A DNA stretch of 64,000 bases from Mycolicibacter acidiphilus (GTDB lineage Bacteria > Actinomycetota > Actinomycetes > Mycobacteriales > Mycobacteriaceae): contig NZ_JAHCLR010000007.1 in NCBI RefSeq assembly GCF_018455725.1, positions 1 through 64,000 on the forward strand. Reading direction: 5' to 3'. Below are positions 56,695-64,000 of the stretch, piece by piece. The position numbers were made by a program, and so were the translations under genes. The notes beneath the pieces were generated by a model, which was not told where the DNA came from, ran no database searches, and saw only the letters and a list, made by a program, of their open reading frames with translations. Every line of letters begins with the position of its first letter. Within the stretch, counting starts at the first letter, position 1.

Positions 56695-57839
56695 CCCTTT
56701 GCCTCCCGCGGTAGGCCGAGCACCCGCTCGGCGATGATGTTGCGCTGAATCTCGTTGGACCCGCCGTAAATGGTGTCGCTGCGGGTGAACAGGTACAGCC
56801 GCTGCCACTCGTCGAACTCGCCGCCTTCGAGCACCATCGACTGACGCCCGATGATGTCCATCGCCAGCTCGCCGAGGTCGCGGTGCCAGTTGGCCCACAG
56901 CAGCTTCGACACGTTGTCCTGACCCGGCTGTTCCACGTCCATGGTGGCCAGGGCATACGACCGCATGGCCCGCAGGCCGACCCAGGCGCGGGTGAGCCGT
57001 TCGCGGATCACCGCGTCGTCGGCGGCACCGGTGCGCTGCGCCAGTTCCGCCAGCGATGACAGCTCGCGGGCGTACCGGATCTGCTGGCCCAGCGTGGACA
57101 CCCCGCGCTCGAAGGTCAGCGTGCCCATCGCGACCTTCCAGCCGTCGCCGGGCTCGCCGACCACCAGGTCGGCGTCGGTGACCGCGTCGTCGAAGAACAC
57201 CTCGTTGAACTCCGAGGTGCCGGTGAGTTGCACGATCGGGCGGATCTCCACACCGGGCTGGTCCAGCGGCACCAGCAGGTAGGACAGGCCGTTGTGCCGC
57301 TTGGAGCCCTTCTCGGTGCGGGCCACCACGAAGCACCACTGCGACAGGTGGGCCAGCGACGTCCACACCTTCTGGCCGTTAATCACCCACTTGCCGTCTT
57401 GCAGGACGGCCGTGGTGGCGACGTTGGCCAGGTCGGAGCCCGCGCCGGGCTCGGAGTAGCCCTGACACCACAGCTCGGTGACGTTGCGGATGCCGGGCAG
57501 GAAGCGCTGCTGCTGCTCGGGGGTGCCGAACGCGATCAGCGTCGGGCCGAGCAACTCCTCACCGAGATGGTTGACCTTGTCCGGGGCGTCGGCTTTCGCG
57601 TACTCCTCGTAGAACGCCACCCGGTGCGCCACCGACAGGCCGCGCCCGCCGTGCTCCACCGGCCAGCCCAGGCAGGTCAGCCCGGCGTCGGCGAGGTGGC
57701 GGTTCCAGGCCAGCCGCTCCTCGAACGCCTCGTGTTCGCGCCCCGGGCCGCCGAGGCCCTTGAGCTTGGCGAACTCGCCAACCAGATTGTCGGCCAGCCA
57801 GGCACGGACCTCAGACCGGAACTCCTCGACGTCTTGCAC
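56691..57839 (-). CDS. fadE30: Acyl-CoA dehydrogenase FadE30
   Basis: 382-residue flavin acyl-CoA dehydrogenase. GYSEPGAGSDLANVATTA and WVINGQKVWTS bind FAD/substrate; the C-terminal IYGGSNEIQRNIIAERVLG is typical. FadE30 dehydrogenates the CoA-activated propionate side chain of HIP. GTG start, 16 nt after the KstR2 box and divergent from fadD3. Confidence 0.93.
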   Translation of the reverse strand: MQDVEEFRSEVRAWLADNLVGEFAKLKGLGGPGREHEAFEERLAWNRHLADAGLTCLGWPVEHGGRGLSVAHRVAFYEEYAKADAPDKVNHLGEELLGPTLIAFGTPEQQQRFLPGIRNVTELWCQGYSEPGAGSDLANVATTAVLQDGKWVINGQKVWTSLAHLSQWCFVVARTEKGSKRHNGLSYLLVPLDQPGVEIRPIVQLTGTSEFNEVFFDDAVTDADLVVGEPGDGWKVAMGTLTFERGVSTLGQQIRYARELSSLAELAQRTGAADDAVIRERLTRAWVGLRAMRSYALATMDVEQPGQDNVSKLLWANWHRDLGELAMDIIGRQSMVLEGGEFDEWQRLYLFTRSDTIYGGSNEIQRNIIAERVLGLPREAKG

Positions 57840-57855
57840 CCCTGTAGGCTAACCT

Positions 57856-57869
57856 ACCAAGCACTTGCT
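57856..57869. promoter_or_regulatory. KstR2 operator between fadE30 and fadD3
   Basis: ACCAAGCACTTGCT fits AnCAAGnnCTTGnT. It is 16 nt from the fadE30 start and 35 nt from the fadD3 start and should govern both divergent operons. Confidence 0.9.
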
Positions 57870-57904
57870 CGGCTACGAGCCGTCTCGGAAATCAGGGAGC
57901 ACCG

Positions 57905-59473
57905 ATGGCCTGGGGGTACCGCCCGCTTGCGGGGGATGATCTGCAGACCACGCCTGCGGTACTGGACCACATCGCGGCCACCCTCGGTGACCACGACGCA
58001 CTGATCGACGGCGACAAGCACCTCAGCTATGCGGCGCTGCGCGACGAGGTCCGCGGTGCGGCCGCCGCCCTGATCGCGCTGGGCGTGCAGCCCGGCGACC
58101 GGGTGGCGCTCTGGTCACCGAACACCTGGCACTGGGTGGTCGCCTGCCTGGCCACCCACTACGCCGGCGGGGTGCTGGTGCCGCTGAACACCCGCTACAC
58201 CACCTCCGAGGCCACCGACATCCTGGCCCGCAGCCGGGCGCGGGTGCTGTTCGGGATGGGCCGATTCCTCAAAGCCGACCGACTCGCCGAACTCGACCGC
58301 GCGACCCTGCCCGACCTGCAGCACCTGGTCCGGATCCCCGTCGAACACGACGACGGCACCTGGGACGGGTTCGTCGCCGCCGGCGCCTCGATACCGGCCG
58401 CCACGGTGGACGTCCGGGCAGCCGCGGTCGGCCCGGACGACGTCTCCGACATCCTGTTCACCTCCGGCACCACCGGACGCAGCAAAGGTGTGCTCTGCGC
58501 GCACCGGCAGTCGCTGGCCGGCCCGGCCGCCTGGGCGGCCTGCGGGCAGATGAGCGCCGACGACCGCTACCTGGGCATCAACCCGTTCTTCCACAACTTC
58601 GGCTACAAGGCCGGCATCCTGGCCTGCCTGCAGACCGGGGCCACCCTGATCCCGCAGGTGACGTTCGACCCGGCCGGTGCGCTCGCGGCGATCGAGGCGC
58701 AGCGGATCACGGTGCTGCCCGGGCCGCCCACCATCTACCAGACCCTGCTGGATCACCCGGCCCGCGGCGAGCACGACCTGTCGTCGCTGCGGTTCGCGGT
58801 GACCGGGGCCGCGACGGTGCCGGTGGTGCTGATCGAGCGGATGCAGACCGAACTGGACATCGACATCGTGCTCACCGCCTACGGGCTCACCGAGTCCGGC
58901 GGGTTCGCCACCATGTGCCGCGCCGACGACGACGCCGTCACCGTCGCCACCACCTGCGGGCGGCCGATCGCAGACTTCGAACTGCGGATCGACGGCGCCA
59001 GCGCTCCGGGCGAGGCCGGCGAGGTGCTGCTGCGCAGCGCCAACAACATGCTCGGCTACCTCGACGACGCCGAGGCCACCGCGGCGGCGATCGACGCCGA
59101 CGGCTGGCTGCACACCGGCGACGTCGGCACCGTTGACGCACAAGGCAACCTGCGGATCACCGACCGGCTCAAAGACATGTACATCTGCGGCGGGTTCAAC
59201 GTCTACCCCGCCGAGATCGAGCAGGTGCTGGCCCGCCTCGACGGGGTGGCCGACGCCGCCGTCATCGGGGTGCCCGACGAGCGGCTCGGCGAGGTCGGCC
59301 GGGCGTTCATCGTCCGGCGGCCCGGGTCGGAGCTGGACGAGGCGAGCGTGATCGCCTACACCCGTGAGCATTTGGCGAACTTCAAGGCACCGCGTTCGGT
59401 GACCTTCGTCGACGATCTGCCGCGCAATCCCGGCGGCAAGGTGGTCAAACCGCAGTTGAGAGAGTGGGCCTGA
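57905..59473 (+). CDS. fadD3: HIP-CoA ligase FadD3, N-terminus altered by a repeat
   Basis: 522-residue ANL acyl-CoA ligase that activates HIP (the C/D-ring propanoate) to HIP-CoA, the KstR2 inducer. P-loop LFTSGTTGRSKG, AYGLTESGG, GDVGTVDAQGNLRITDRLKDMYICGGFNVYPAE, and the C-terminal lysine in PGGKVVKPQ. AGGGAG precedes the ATG. Compared with M. tuberculosis FadD3 (MINDLRTVPAALDRL), this start reads MAWGYRPLAGDDLQTTPAVLD; the first ~10 residues are encoded by a palindromic repeat (57910-57938) that also occurs inside DUF559 copy B. Confidence 0.94.
   Translation: MAWGYRPLAGDDLQTTPAVLDHIAATLGDHDALIDGDKHLSYAALRDEVRGAAAALIALGVQPGDRVALWSPNTWHWVVACLATHYAGGVLVPLNTRYTTSEATDILARSRARVLFGMGRFLKADRLAELDRATLPDLQHLVRIPVEHDDGTWDGFVAAGASIPAATVDVRAAAVGPDDVSDILFTSGTTGRSKGVLCAHRQSLAGPAAWAACGQMSADDRYLGINPFFHNFGYKAGILACLQTGATLIPQVTFDPAGALAAIEAQRITVLPGPPTIYQTLLDHPARGEHDLSSLRFAVTGAATVPVVLIERMQTELDIDIVLTAYGLTESGGFATMCRADDDAVTVATTCGRPIADFELRIDGASAPGEAGEVLLRSANNMLGYLDDAEATAAAIDADGWLHTGDVGTVDAQGNLRITDRLKDMYICGGFNVYPAEIEQVLARLDGVADAAVIGVPDERLGEVGRAFIVRRPGSELDEASVIAYTREHLANFKAPRSVTFVDDLPRNPGGKVVKPQLREWA
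57910..57938. repeat. Palindromic repeat at the 5' end of fadD3
   Basis: Begins CTGGGGGTACCGCCCGCTTG and continues CGGGGGATG. 26 of its first 27 bases match the copy at 52621-52648. It starts within codon 2 and encodes W-G-Y-R-P-L-A-G-D. Confidence 0.75.
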
Positions 59474-60606
59474 TGGACCTGAAATTCGATGAGGAGACCG
59501 AGGCGTTTCGCGCCGAGGTCCGCGACTTCCTGGCCGCGAACAAAGACAAGTTCCCGACTGAGTCCTACGACACCGCGAAAGGGTTTGAGCAGCACCGCAA
59601 GTGGGACAAGGTGCTGTTCGACGCCGGCCTGTCGGTGATCGCCTGGCCGAAGGAGTACGGCGGCCGGGACGCCACCGTACTGCAGTGGGTGGTGTACGAG
59701 GAGGAGTACTTCGCCTCCGGCGCACCCGGACGGGCCAGCGCCAACGGCACCTCGATGCTGGCGCCGACGCTGTTCGCGCACGGCACCAAGGAGCAGCTGG
59801 ACCGCATCCTGCCGAAGATGGCGTCCGGCGAGGAGATCTGGGCGCAGGCCTGGAGTGAGCCGGAGTCCGGCAGCGACCTGGCGTCGCTGCGCTCGACGGC
59901 CACCAAGGTCGACGGCGGCTGGAAACTCAACGGGCAGAAGATCTGGAGCTCACGGGCGCCATTCGGTGAGCGCGGCTTCGGGCTGTTCCGCTCCGACCCC
60001 GAGGCGCAGCGCCACCACGGCCTGACCTACTTCATGTTCGACCTGAAGGCGCCCGGCATCACGGTCCGCGCCATCGAACAGCTCGGCGGCGAGACCGGTT
60101 TCGGCGAGATCTTCCTCGACGACGTCTTCGTGCCCGACAACGACGTGATCGGCGAAGTCCACCAGGGCTGGCGCGCGGCGATGAGCACGTCGAGCAACGA
60201 GCGCGGCATGAGCCTGCGCAGCCCGGCGCGGTTCTGCGTCGGCGCGGAGAAGCTGGCCGGCGTCTGGCGCGACCACGGATCCGACGCGGTCTTCACCGAC
60301 CGGGTCGCCGACGCCTGGATCAAGGCGCAGGCCTACCGGCTGCACACCTTCGGCACCGTCACCCGGCTGATGGCCGGCGGCGAGCTGGGCGCGGAATCCT
60401 CGGTGACCAAGGTGTTCTGGAGCGACCTGGACGTCGCCCTGCACCAGACCGCCCTGGACATCCGCGGCGCCGACGGCGAGCTGGCCGACGCCTGGACACA
60501 CGGCTACCTGTTCGCGCTGGGCGGACCGATCTACGCCGGCACCAACGAGATTCAACGCAACATCATCGCCGAGCGGCTGCTGGGCCTGCCCCGGGAGAAG
60601 AAGTGA
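59473..60606 (+). CDS. fadE31: Acyl-CoA dehydrogenase subunit FadE31
   Basis: 377 residues from the ATG at 59473, which overlaps the fadD3 stop (TGATG). Acyl-CoA dehydrogenase fold: AQAWSEPESGSDLASLRSTA, WKLNGQKIWSS, and IYAGTNEIQRNIIAERLLGLPR. FadE31 forms heterotetramers with FadE32 or FadE33, whose genes follow with 4-nt overlaps. Acts in C/D-ring degradation. Confidence 0.93.
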   Translation: MDLKFDEETEAFRAEVRDFLAANKDKFPTESYDTAKGFEQHRKWDKVLFDAGLSVIAWPKEYGGRDATVLQWVVYEEEYFASGAPGRASANGTSMLAPTLFAHGTKEQLDRILPKMASGEEIWAQAWSEPESGSDLASLRSTATKVDGGWKLNGQKIWSSRAPFGERGFGLFRSDPEAQRHHGLTYFMFDLKAPGITVRAIEQLGGETGFGEIFLDDVFVPDNDVIGEVHQGWRAAMSTSSNERGMSLRSPARFCVGAEKLAGVWRDHGSDAVFTDRVADAWIKAQAYRLHTFGTVTRLMAGGELGAESSVTKVFWSDLDVALHQTALDIRGADGELADAWTHGYLFALGGPIYAGTNEIQRNIIAERLLGLPREKK

Positions 60607-61571
60607 AATTCGATCTAGACCAAGAGCAGCGCGACTTCGCGGCCAGCATCGACGCCGCACTCGGCGCCGCCGACGTTCCGGGCGCGGTGCGCGCCTGGTC
60701 GACCGGCGACACCGCGGCCGGCAAGCAGGTGTGGAACCAGCTGGCCGAGCTCGGCGTCACCGCGCTGGCCGTGCCGGAGGAGCACGACGGCATCGGCGCC
60801 CACCCGGTCGACCTGATGGTGGCCGTCGAGGCGCTGGGCCGCTGGTGCGTGCCCGGTCCGGTAGTGGAATCGATTGCGGTGGCACCGATTCTGCTGGCCG
60901 GCGCACCCGATGCCGGTGAGCGGCTGGCCGCACTGGCCGCCGGTGAGGCGATCGCCACCGTGGCGCTGCCCCCGCACACCCCGCGCGCGGTGGACGCCGA
61001 GGTCGCCGACGTCGTCCTGCTCGCCGAGAACGGCACCGTCAGCACCGCCCGGCCCGGCACCCGCCACCGTTCGGTGGACCCCAGCCGCGGCGTCTTCGAC
61101 GTCACCGCCGACGGTGCGTCGTGGAGCGCCGACACCGCCCGGGCCTACGAGTTCGGCGCGCTGGCCACCGCCGCGCAGCTGATCGGCGCCGGCCAAGCGA
61201 TGCTGGACACCGCCGTCGAATACGCCAAGCAGCGCACCCAGTTCGGCCGGGTGATCGGCGGCTACCAGGCGATCAAGCACAAGCTGGCCGACGTGCACAT
61301 CGCCCTGGAGTTGGCCCGACCCCTGGTGTACGGCGCGGCGCTGAGTCTGGCCGACGGTTCCGGTGACACCGTCCGCGACGTCAGCGCCGCCAAGGTGGCC
61401 GCTTCCGACGCCGCGCTGCTGGCCGCGCACTCGTCGCTGCAGACGCACGGCGCGATCGGTTTCACCAGCGAATGCGACCTGTCACTATGGCTGTTGCGGG
61501 TGCAGGCGCTGCGTCCCGCCTGGGGCGACCCCACCGCCCACCGGCGCCGGGTATTGGAGGCAATCGCATGA
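60603..61571 (+). CDS. fadE32: Acyl-CoA dehydrogenase subunit FadE32
   Basis: 322 residues, shorter than full-length dehydrogenases as usual for the partner subunit. AQLIGAGQAMLDTAVEYAKQRTQFGRVIGGYQAIKHKLADV is the conserved C-terminal helix region; SSLQTHGAIGFTSECDLSLW follows. GTG start overlapping the fadE31 stop. Predicted partner of FadE31. Confidence 0.92.
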   Translation: MKFDLDQEQRDFAASIDAALGAADVPGAVRAWSTGDTAAGKQVWNQLAELGVTALAVPEEHDGIGAHPVDLMVAVEALGRWCVPGPVVESIAVAPILLAGAPDAGERLAALAAGEAIATVALPPHTPRAVDAEVADVVLLAENGTVSTARPGTRHRSVDPSRGVFDVTADGASWSADTARAYEFGALATAAQLIGAGQAMLDTAVEYAKQRTQFGRVIGGYQAIKHKLADVHIALELARPLVYGAALSLADGSGDTVRDVSAAKVAASDAALLAAHSSLQTHGAIGFTSECDLSLWLLRVQALRPAWGDPTAHRRRVLEAIA

Positions 61572-62527
61572 GCGACGAACGTGAAATGCTGCGCCGGACC
61601 GTCGCGACGCTGATACTCAAGTTGGCCTCACCCGAATCGGTGCGTGCCGCAATGGAATCCGAGCGCGGCTACGACGAGAACCTGTGGCAGCTGCTCTGCG
61701 AGCAGGTCGGCGCGGCCGCTCTGGTGGTGCCCGAGGAGTTCGGCGGCGCCGGGGCCGGCCTGGCCGAAGCCGCGGTGGTGCTTGAGGAGCTCGGCAAGGC
61801 GCTGGTCCCGACCCCGCTACTGGGCACGGTGCTGGCCGAGTTGGCGCTGCTGGCCGCACCGGAGCCGGACAGCGACGCACTGGAGCGGCTGGCCGCCGGT
61901 GCGGCGATCGGCACCGTGGTGTTCGACGCCGACTATGTGCTCAACGGCGATCTGGTGGGTGCCGACGATGTGGTGATCGGCGCGGCCGACGGTGAGCTGA
62001 CCCGCTGGGCCGCGTTCACCACCGAGGCGCTGACCACCATGGACCCGACCCGGCGGCTGGGCCGGATCACCGCCGGCGAGACCGCCCCGGTCGGGGCCGA
62101 CCCCGGGATCGCCGACTACGCGGCGATCCTGCTCGCCGCCGAGCAGATCGGCGCCGCGTCACGCTGCCTCGATCTGACAGTGGAGTACACCAAGAGCCGG
62201 GTGCAGTTCGGCCGGCCGATCGGCAGCTTCCAGGCACTCAAGCACCGGATGGCCGACCTGTACGTCGCCGTCTCGGCCGCGCGCGCCGTCGTCGACGACG
62301 CGATCGCCGACCCGTCGCCGGCCTCGGCCGCGCTGGCCCGCATCACCGCCAGCGAGGCGTTCAGCCTGGTGGCCGGTGAGGCCGTGCAGCTGCACGGCGG
62401 TATCGCGATCACCTGGGAGAGCGACATCCAGCTGTACTTCAAACGGGCCCACGGCAGTTCGCAGCTGCTGGGCCAGCCGGCCGAACATCTGCGCCGGCTC
62501 GAAGCCGAGGTGCTGGCGGCGCCGTGA
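61568..62527 (+). CDS. fadE33: Acyl-CoA dehydrogenase subunit FadE33
   Basis: 319 residues from the ATG at 61568 (ATGA overlap with fadE32). GAASRCLDLTVEYTKSRVQFGRPIGSFQALKHRMADL and AVQLHGGIAITWESDIQLYFKRAHGSSQLLG are the conserved C-terminal segments. Partial-length partner subunit for FadE31. Confidence 0.92.
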   Translation: MSDEREMLRRTVATLILKLASPESVRAAMESERGYDENLWQLLCEQVGAAALVVPEEFGGAGAGLAEAAVVLEELGKALVPTPLLGTVLAELALLAAPEPDSDALERLAAGAAIGTVVFDADYVLNGDLVGADDVVIGAADGELTRWAAFTTEALTTMDPTRRLGRITAGETAPVGADPGIADYAAILLAAEQIGAASRCLDLTVEYTKSRVQFGRPIGSFQALKHRMADLYVAVSAARAVVDDAIADPSPASAALARITASEAFSLVAGEAVQLHGGIAITWESDIQLYFKRAHGSSQLLGQPAEHLRRLEAEVLAAP

Positions 62528-63690
62528 CCGACCGGGTCGCGCTGCGCGCCGGGATTCCGCCGTTCCATGTGATGGACGTGTGGCTGGCGGCCGCCGAACG
62601 TCAGCGCAGCCACGGCGATCTGGTGAACCTGTCGGCAGGCCAGCCGAGTGTGGGTGCGCCCGCACCGGTGCGGGCCGCGGCGGCCGCCGCACTCGACCAC
62701 GACCAGCTCGGCTACACCGTGGCACTGGGCATCCCGGAGCTGCGGGCGGCGATCGCCGGGTCCTACCTCGACCGGTACGGCCTGGACGTCGACCCGGCCG
62801 ACGTGGTGGTGACCACCGGCTCGTCCGGCGGTTTCCTGCTGGCGTTCCTGGCCTGCTTCGACGCCGGTGACCGGGTGGCGATCGCCAGCCCCGGCTATCC
62901 CTGCTACCGCAACATCCTGGCCGCGCTGGGCTGTGAGGTCGTCGAACTGCCCTGCGGCCCCGACACCCGCTACCAGCCCACCGTCGAGATGCTGGCCGCG
63001 ATCGACGGGCCGCTGGCCGGGGTGATCGTCGCCAGCCCGGCCAACCCGACCGGCACCGTCATCGAGCCGGCCGAACTGGCCGCGATCGCACACTGGTGCG
63101 ACGCGTCCGGCGTGCGGCTGATCAGCGACGAGGTCTACCACGGGCTGGTCTACGACGGGGCGCCGGCGGTCAGCTGCGCCTGGCAGACCTCCCGCAACGC
63201 GGTGGTGGCCAACAGCTTCTCCAAGTACTTCGCGATGACCGGCTGGCGGCTGGGCTGGCTGCTGGTGCCCAAGTCGCTGCAGCGGGCGGTGGACTGCCTC
63301 ACCGGCAACTTCACCATCTGCCCGCCGGTGCTGGCCCAGTACGCGGCGGTCGCCGCCTTCACCCCCGAGTCGATCGCCGAATCGGACGGGCGGCTGGCGC
63401 ACTATGCGAGCAACCGGACGCTGCTGCTCGACGGCCTACGCGACCTCGGGATCAGCCGGCTGGCCCCCACCGATGGCGCGTTCTACGTCTACGCCGACGT
63501 CGCCGAGCACACCGCGGATTCGCTGGAGTTCAGCTCCCGGTTGCTGGCCGAGACCGGGGTGGCCGTGGCACCGGGCATCGACTTCGACACCGAACGCGGT
63601 AACACGCACATCCGGCTGTCGTTCGCCGGCCCCACCGCTGACATCACCGAGGCCCTGCGCCGAATCGGTGCCTGGCTACCACTCCGGTAG
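62524..63690 (+). CDS. PLP-dependent class I/II aminotransferase (Rv3565-like)
   Basis: 388 residues. The PLP-lysine motif NSFSKYFAMTGWRLGWLLVP and the upstream ASPANPTGTVIEPAEL and ISDEVYHGLVYDG (Asp binding the pyridine N, Tyr) identify an AspB-type fold-I aminotransferase. GTG start overlapping fadE33 (GTGA), so it is the last gene of the fadD3-fadE31-32-33 operon, as aspB (Rv3565) is. Amino donor/acceptor not readable; its purpose in sterol catabolism is unclear. Confidence 0.9.
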   Translation: MTDRVALRAGIPPFHVMDVWLAAAERQRSHGDLVNLSAGQPSVGAPAPVRAAAAAALDHDQLGYTVALGIPELRAAIAGSYLDRYGLDVDPADVVVTTGSSGGFLLAFLACFDAGDRVAIASPGYPCYRNILAALGCEVVELPCGPDTRYQPTVEMLAAIDGPLAGVIVASPANPTGTVIEPAELAAIAHWCDASGVRLISDEVYHGLVYDGAPAVSCAWQTSRNAVVANSFSKYFAMTGWRLGWLLVPKSLQRAVDCLTGNFTICPPVLAQYAAVAAFTPESIAESDGRLAHYASNRTLLLDGLRDLGISRLAPTDGAFYVYADVAEHTADSLEFSSRLLAETGVAVAPGIDFDTERGNTHIRLSFAGPTADITEALRRIGAWLPLR

Positions 63691-63747
63691 GTTTAGCTCA
63701 GACCTCTCCGGCAAAATCGCCGAAATCTGATCGAAGGGATCACTGCA

Positions 63748-64000
63748 ATGCGCACCACCTCACGCTTCGCCCTCAGCGCGGCAACCGTCGGCATCCTGGG
63801 TGCGGTGGCCGCATCGATGGTCACGACCAGCACGCCGCCGGCCGATGCCGCGCCGGCCAACTGCACGGCTGCCGGGCTGGCCAGCACCGCCAGCGGCGTG
63901 CTCAGCCAGGCCGGTGGGTTCCTCAACGACCACCCGGAGACCAACGACGTGCTGACCTCGGCGGCCACCATGGCACCGGACCAGGCCCGCTCCTCGGTGC
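63748..64000 (+). CDS. Hemophore-family secreted protein (3' end outside the window)
   Basis: 84 codons visible from the ATG at 63748 (GAAGGG upstream). Signal peptide MRTTSRFALSAATVGILGAVAASMV followed by ADAAPANCTAAGLASTASGVLSQAGGFLNDHPETNDVLTSAATMAPDQARSSV. This has the C-T-A-A-x-L-A ... HP-E/D-x-N ... pattern of mycobacterial hemophore-like proteins (Rv0203 type). Likely exported haem-binding protein. It is cut by the window edge. Confidence 0.78.
   Translation, partial: MRTTSRFALSAATVGILGAVAASMVTTSTPPADAAPANCTAAGLASTASGVLSQAGGFLNDHPETNDVLTSAATMAPDQARSSV

Overview
The window is high-GC actinobacterial DNA. Gene content and order closely follow the cholesterol-catabolism region of Mycobacterium tuberculosis (about Rv3518c to Rv3565). 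There are no PE/PPE genes, but there are MTB12-like and hemophore-like secreted proteins, a signal-peptide PGRS protein and several extra F420-family enzymes. This points to a non-tuberculous, probably fast-growing Mycobacterium/Mycolicibacterium. All ortholog statements come from remembered sequences and gene order, not from searches.

1-9.3 kb: cyp142, an acetoacetate-decarboxylase-like gene, an acyl-CoA ligase with its own KstR operator, an F420-type oxidoreductase, then a plus-strand operon (double DUF35 protein, ltp4, ltp3, a second F420-type enzyme, a ketosteroid-isomerase-like protein). 9.3-12.7 kb is accessory: two related secreted proteins around an orphan GyrB 'transducer' domain protein, a TetR regulator and an MTB12-like protein. 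12.7-23.3 kb: gamma-carbonic anhydrase, kshA, the Rv3527, Rv3529c, Rv3530c and Rv3531c counterparts facing an IclR regulator across an 18-bp operator-like palindrome, an EthD-like gene with an apparent deletion scar, another F420-type enzyme, a hemophore-like gene and the RecQ-like helicase rqlH. 23.3-30.2 kb: hsaF-hsaG-hsaE (lower ring A/B cleavage steps), a second CYP125, kstD and chsH3.

30.2-31.3 kb is a 1,005-bp unit: a DUF559-type nuclease gene between 65-bp inverted repeats. 31.3-39.5 kb: the side-chain operon cyp125-fused chsE1/chsE2-chsH2-chsH1-ltp2, divergent fadA5, and ddn. 39.5-47.1 kb is accessory: a ferredoxin-like fragment, a secreted protein, a 1,698-residue PGRS protein with a signal peptide instead of a PE domain, and a membrane desaturase. 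47.1-63.7 kb is the C/D-ring (HIP) regulon of KstR2: two SDRs, echA20, ipdA, ipdB, ipdC, fadA6, kstR2, ipdF, fadE30, fadD3, fadE31-33 and an aminotransferase. It is interrupted at 52.3-53.4 kb by a second DUF559 gene between 64-bp direct repeats. The window ends inside a second hemophore-like gene.

Together the genes start side-chain oxidation (CYP125/CYP142), shorten the side chain (ChsE, ChsH, FadA5, Ltp aldolases), open rings A/B (KshA, KstD, HsaE-G; other Hsa genes lie outside) and degrade rings C/D. I see six full KstR operators (TnnAACnnGTTnnA), one degenerate one and two KstR2 operators (AnCAAGnnCTTGnT).

The best candidates for something undescribed are: (i) the two ~1-kb DUF559 nuclease units, each bounded by long palindromic repeats and wedged between convergent stop codons; (ii) a palindromic repeat inserted in frame in one of those nuclease genes and at the start of fadD3; (iii) the orphan GyrB transducer-domain protein. 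No tRNA, rRNA, CRISPR array or recognised insertion sequence was seen.
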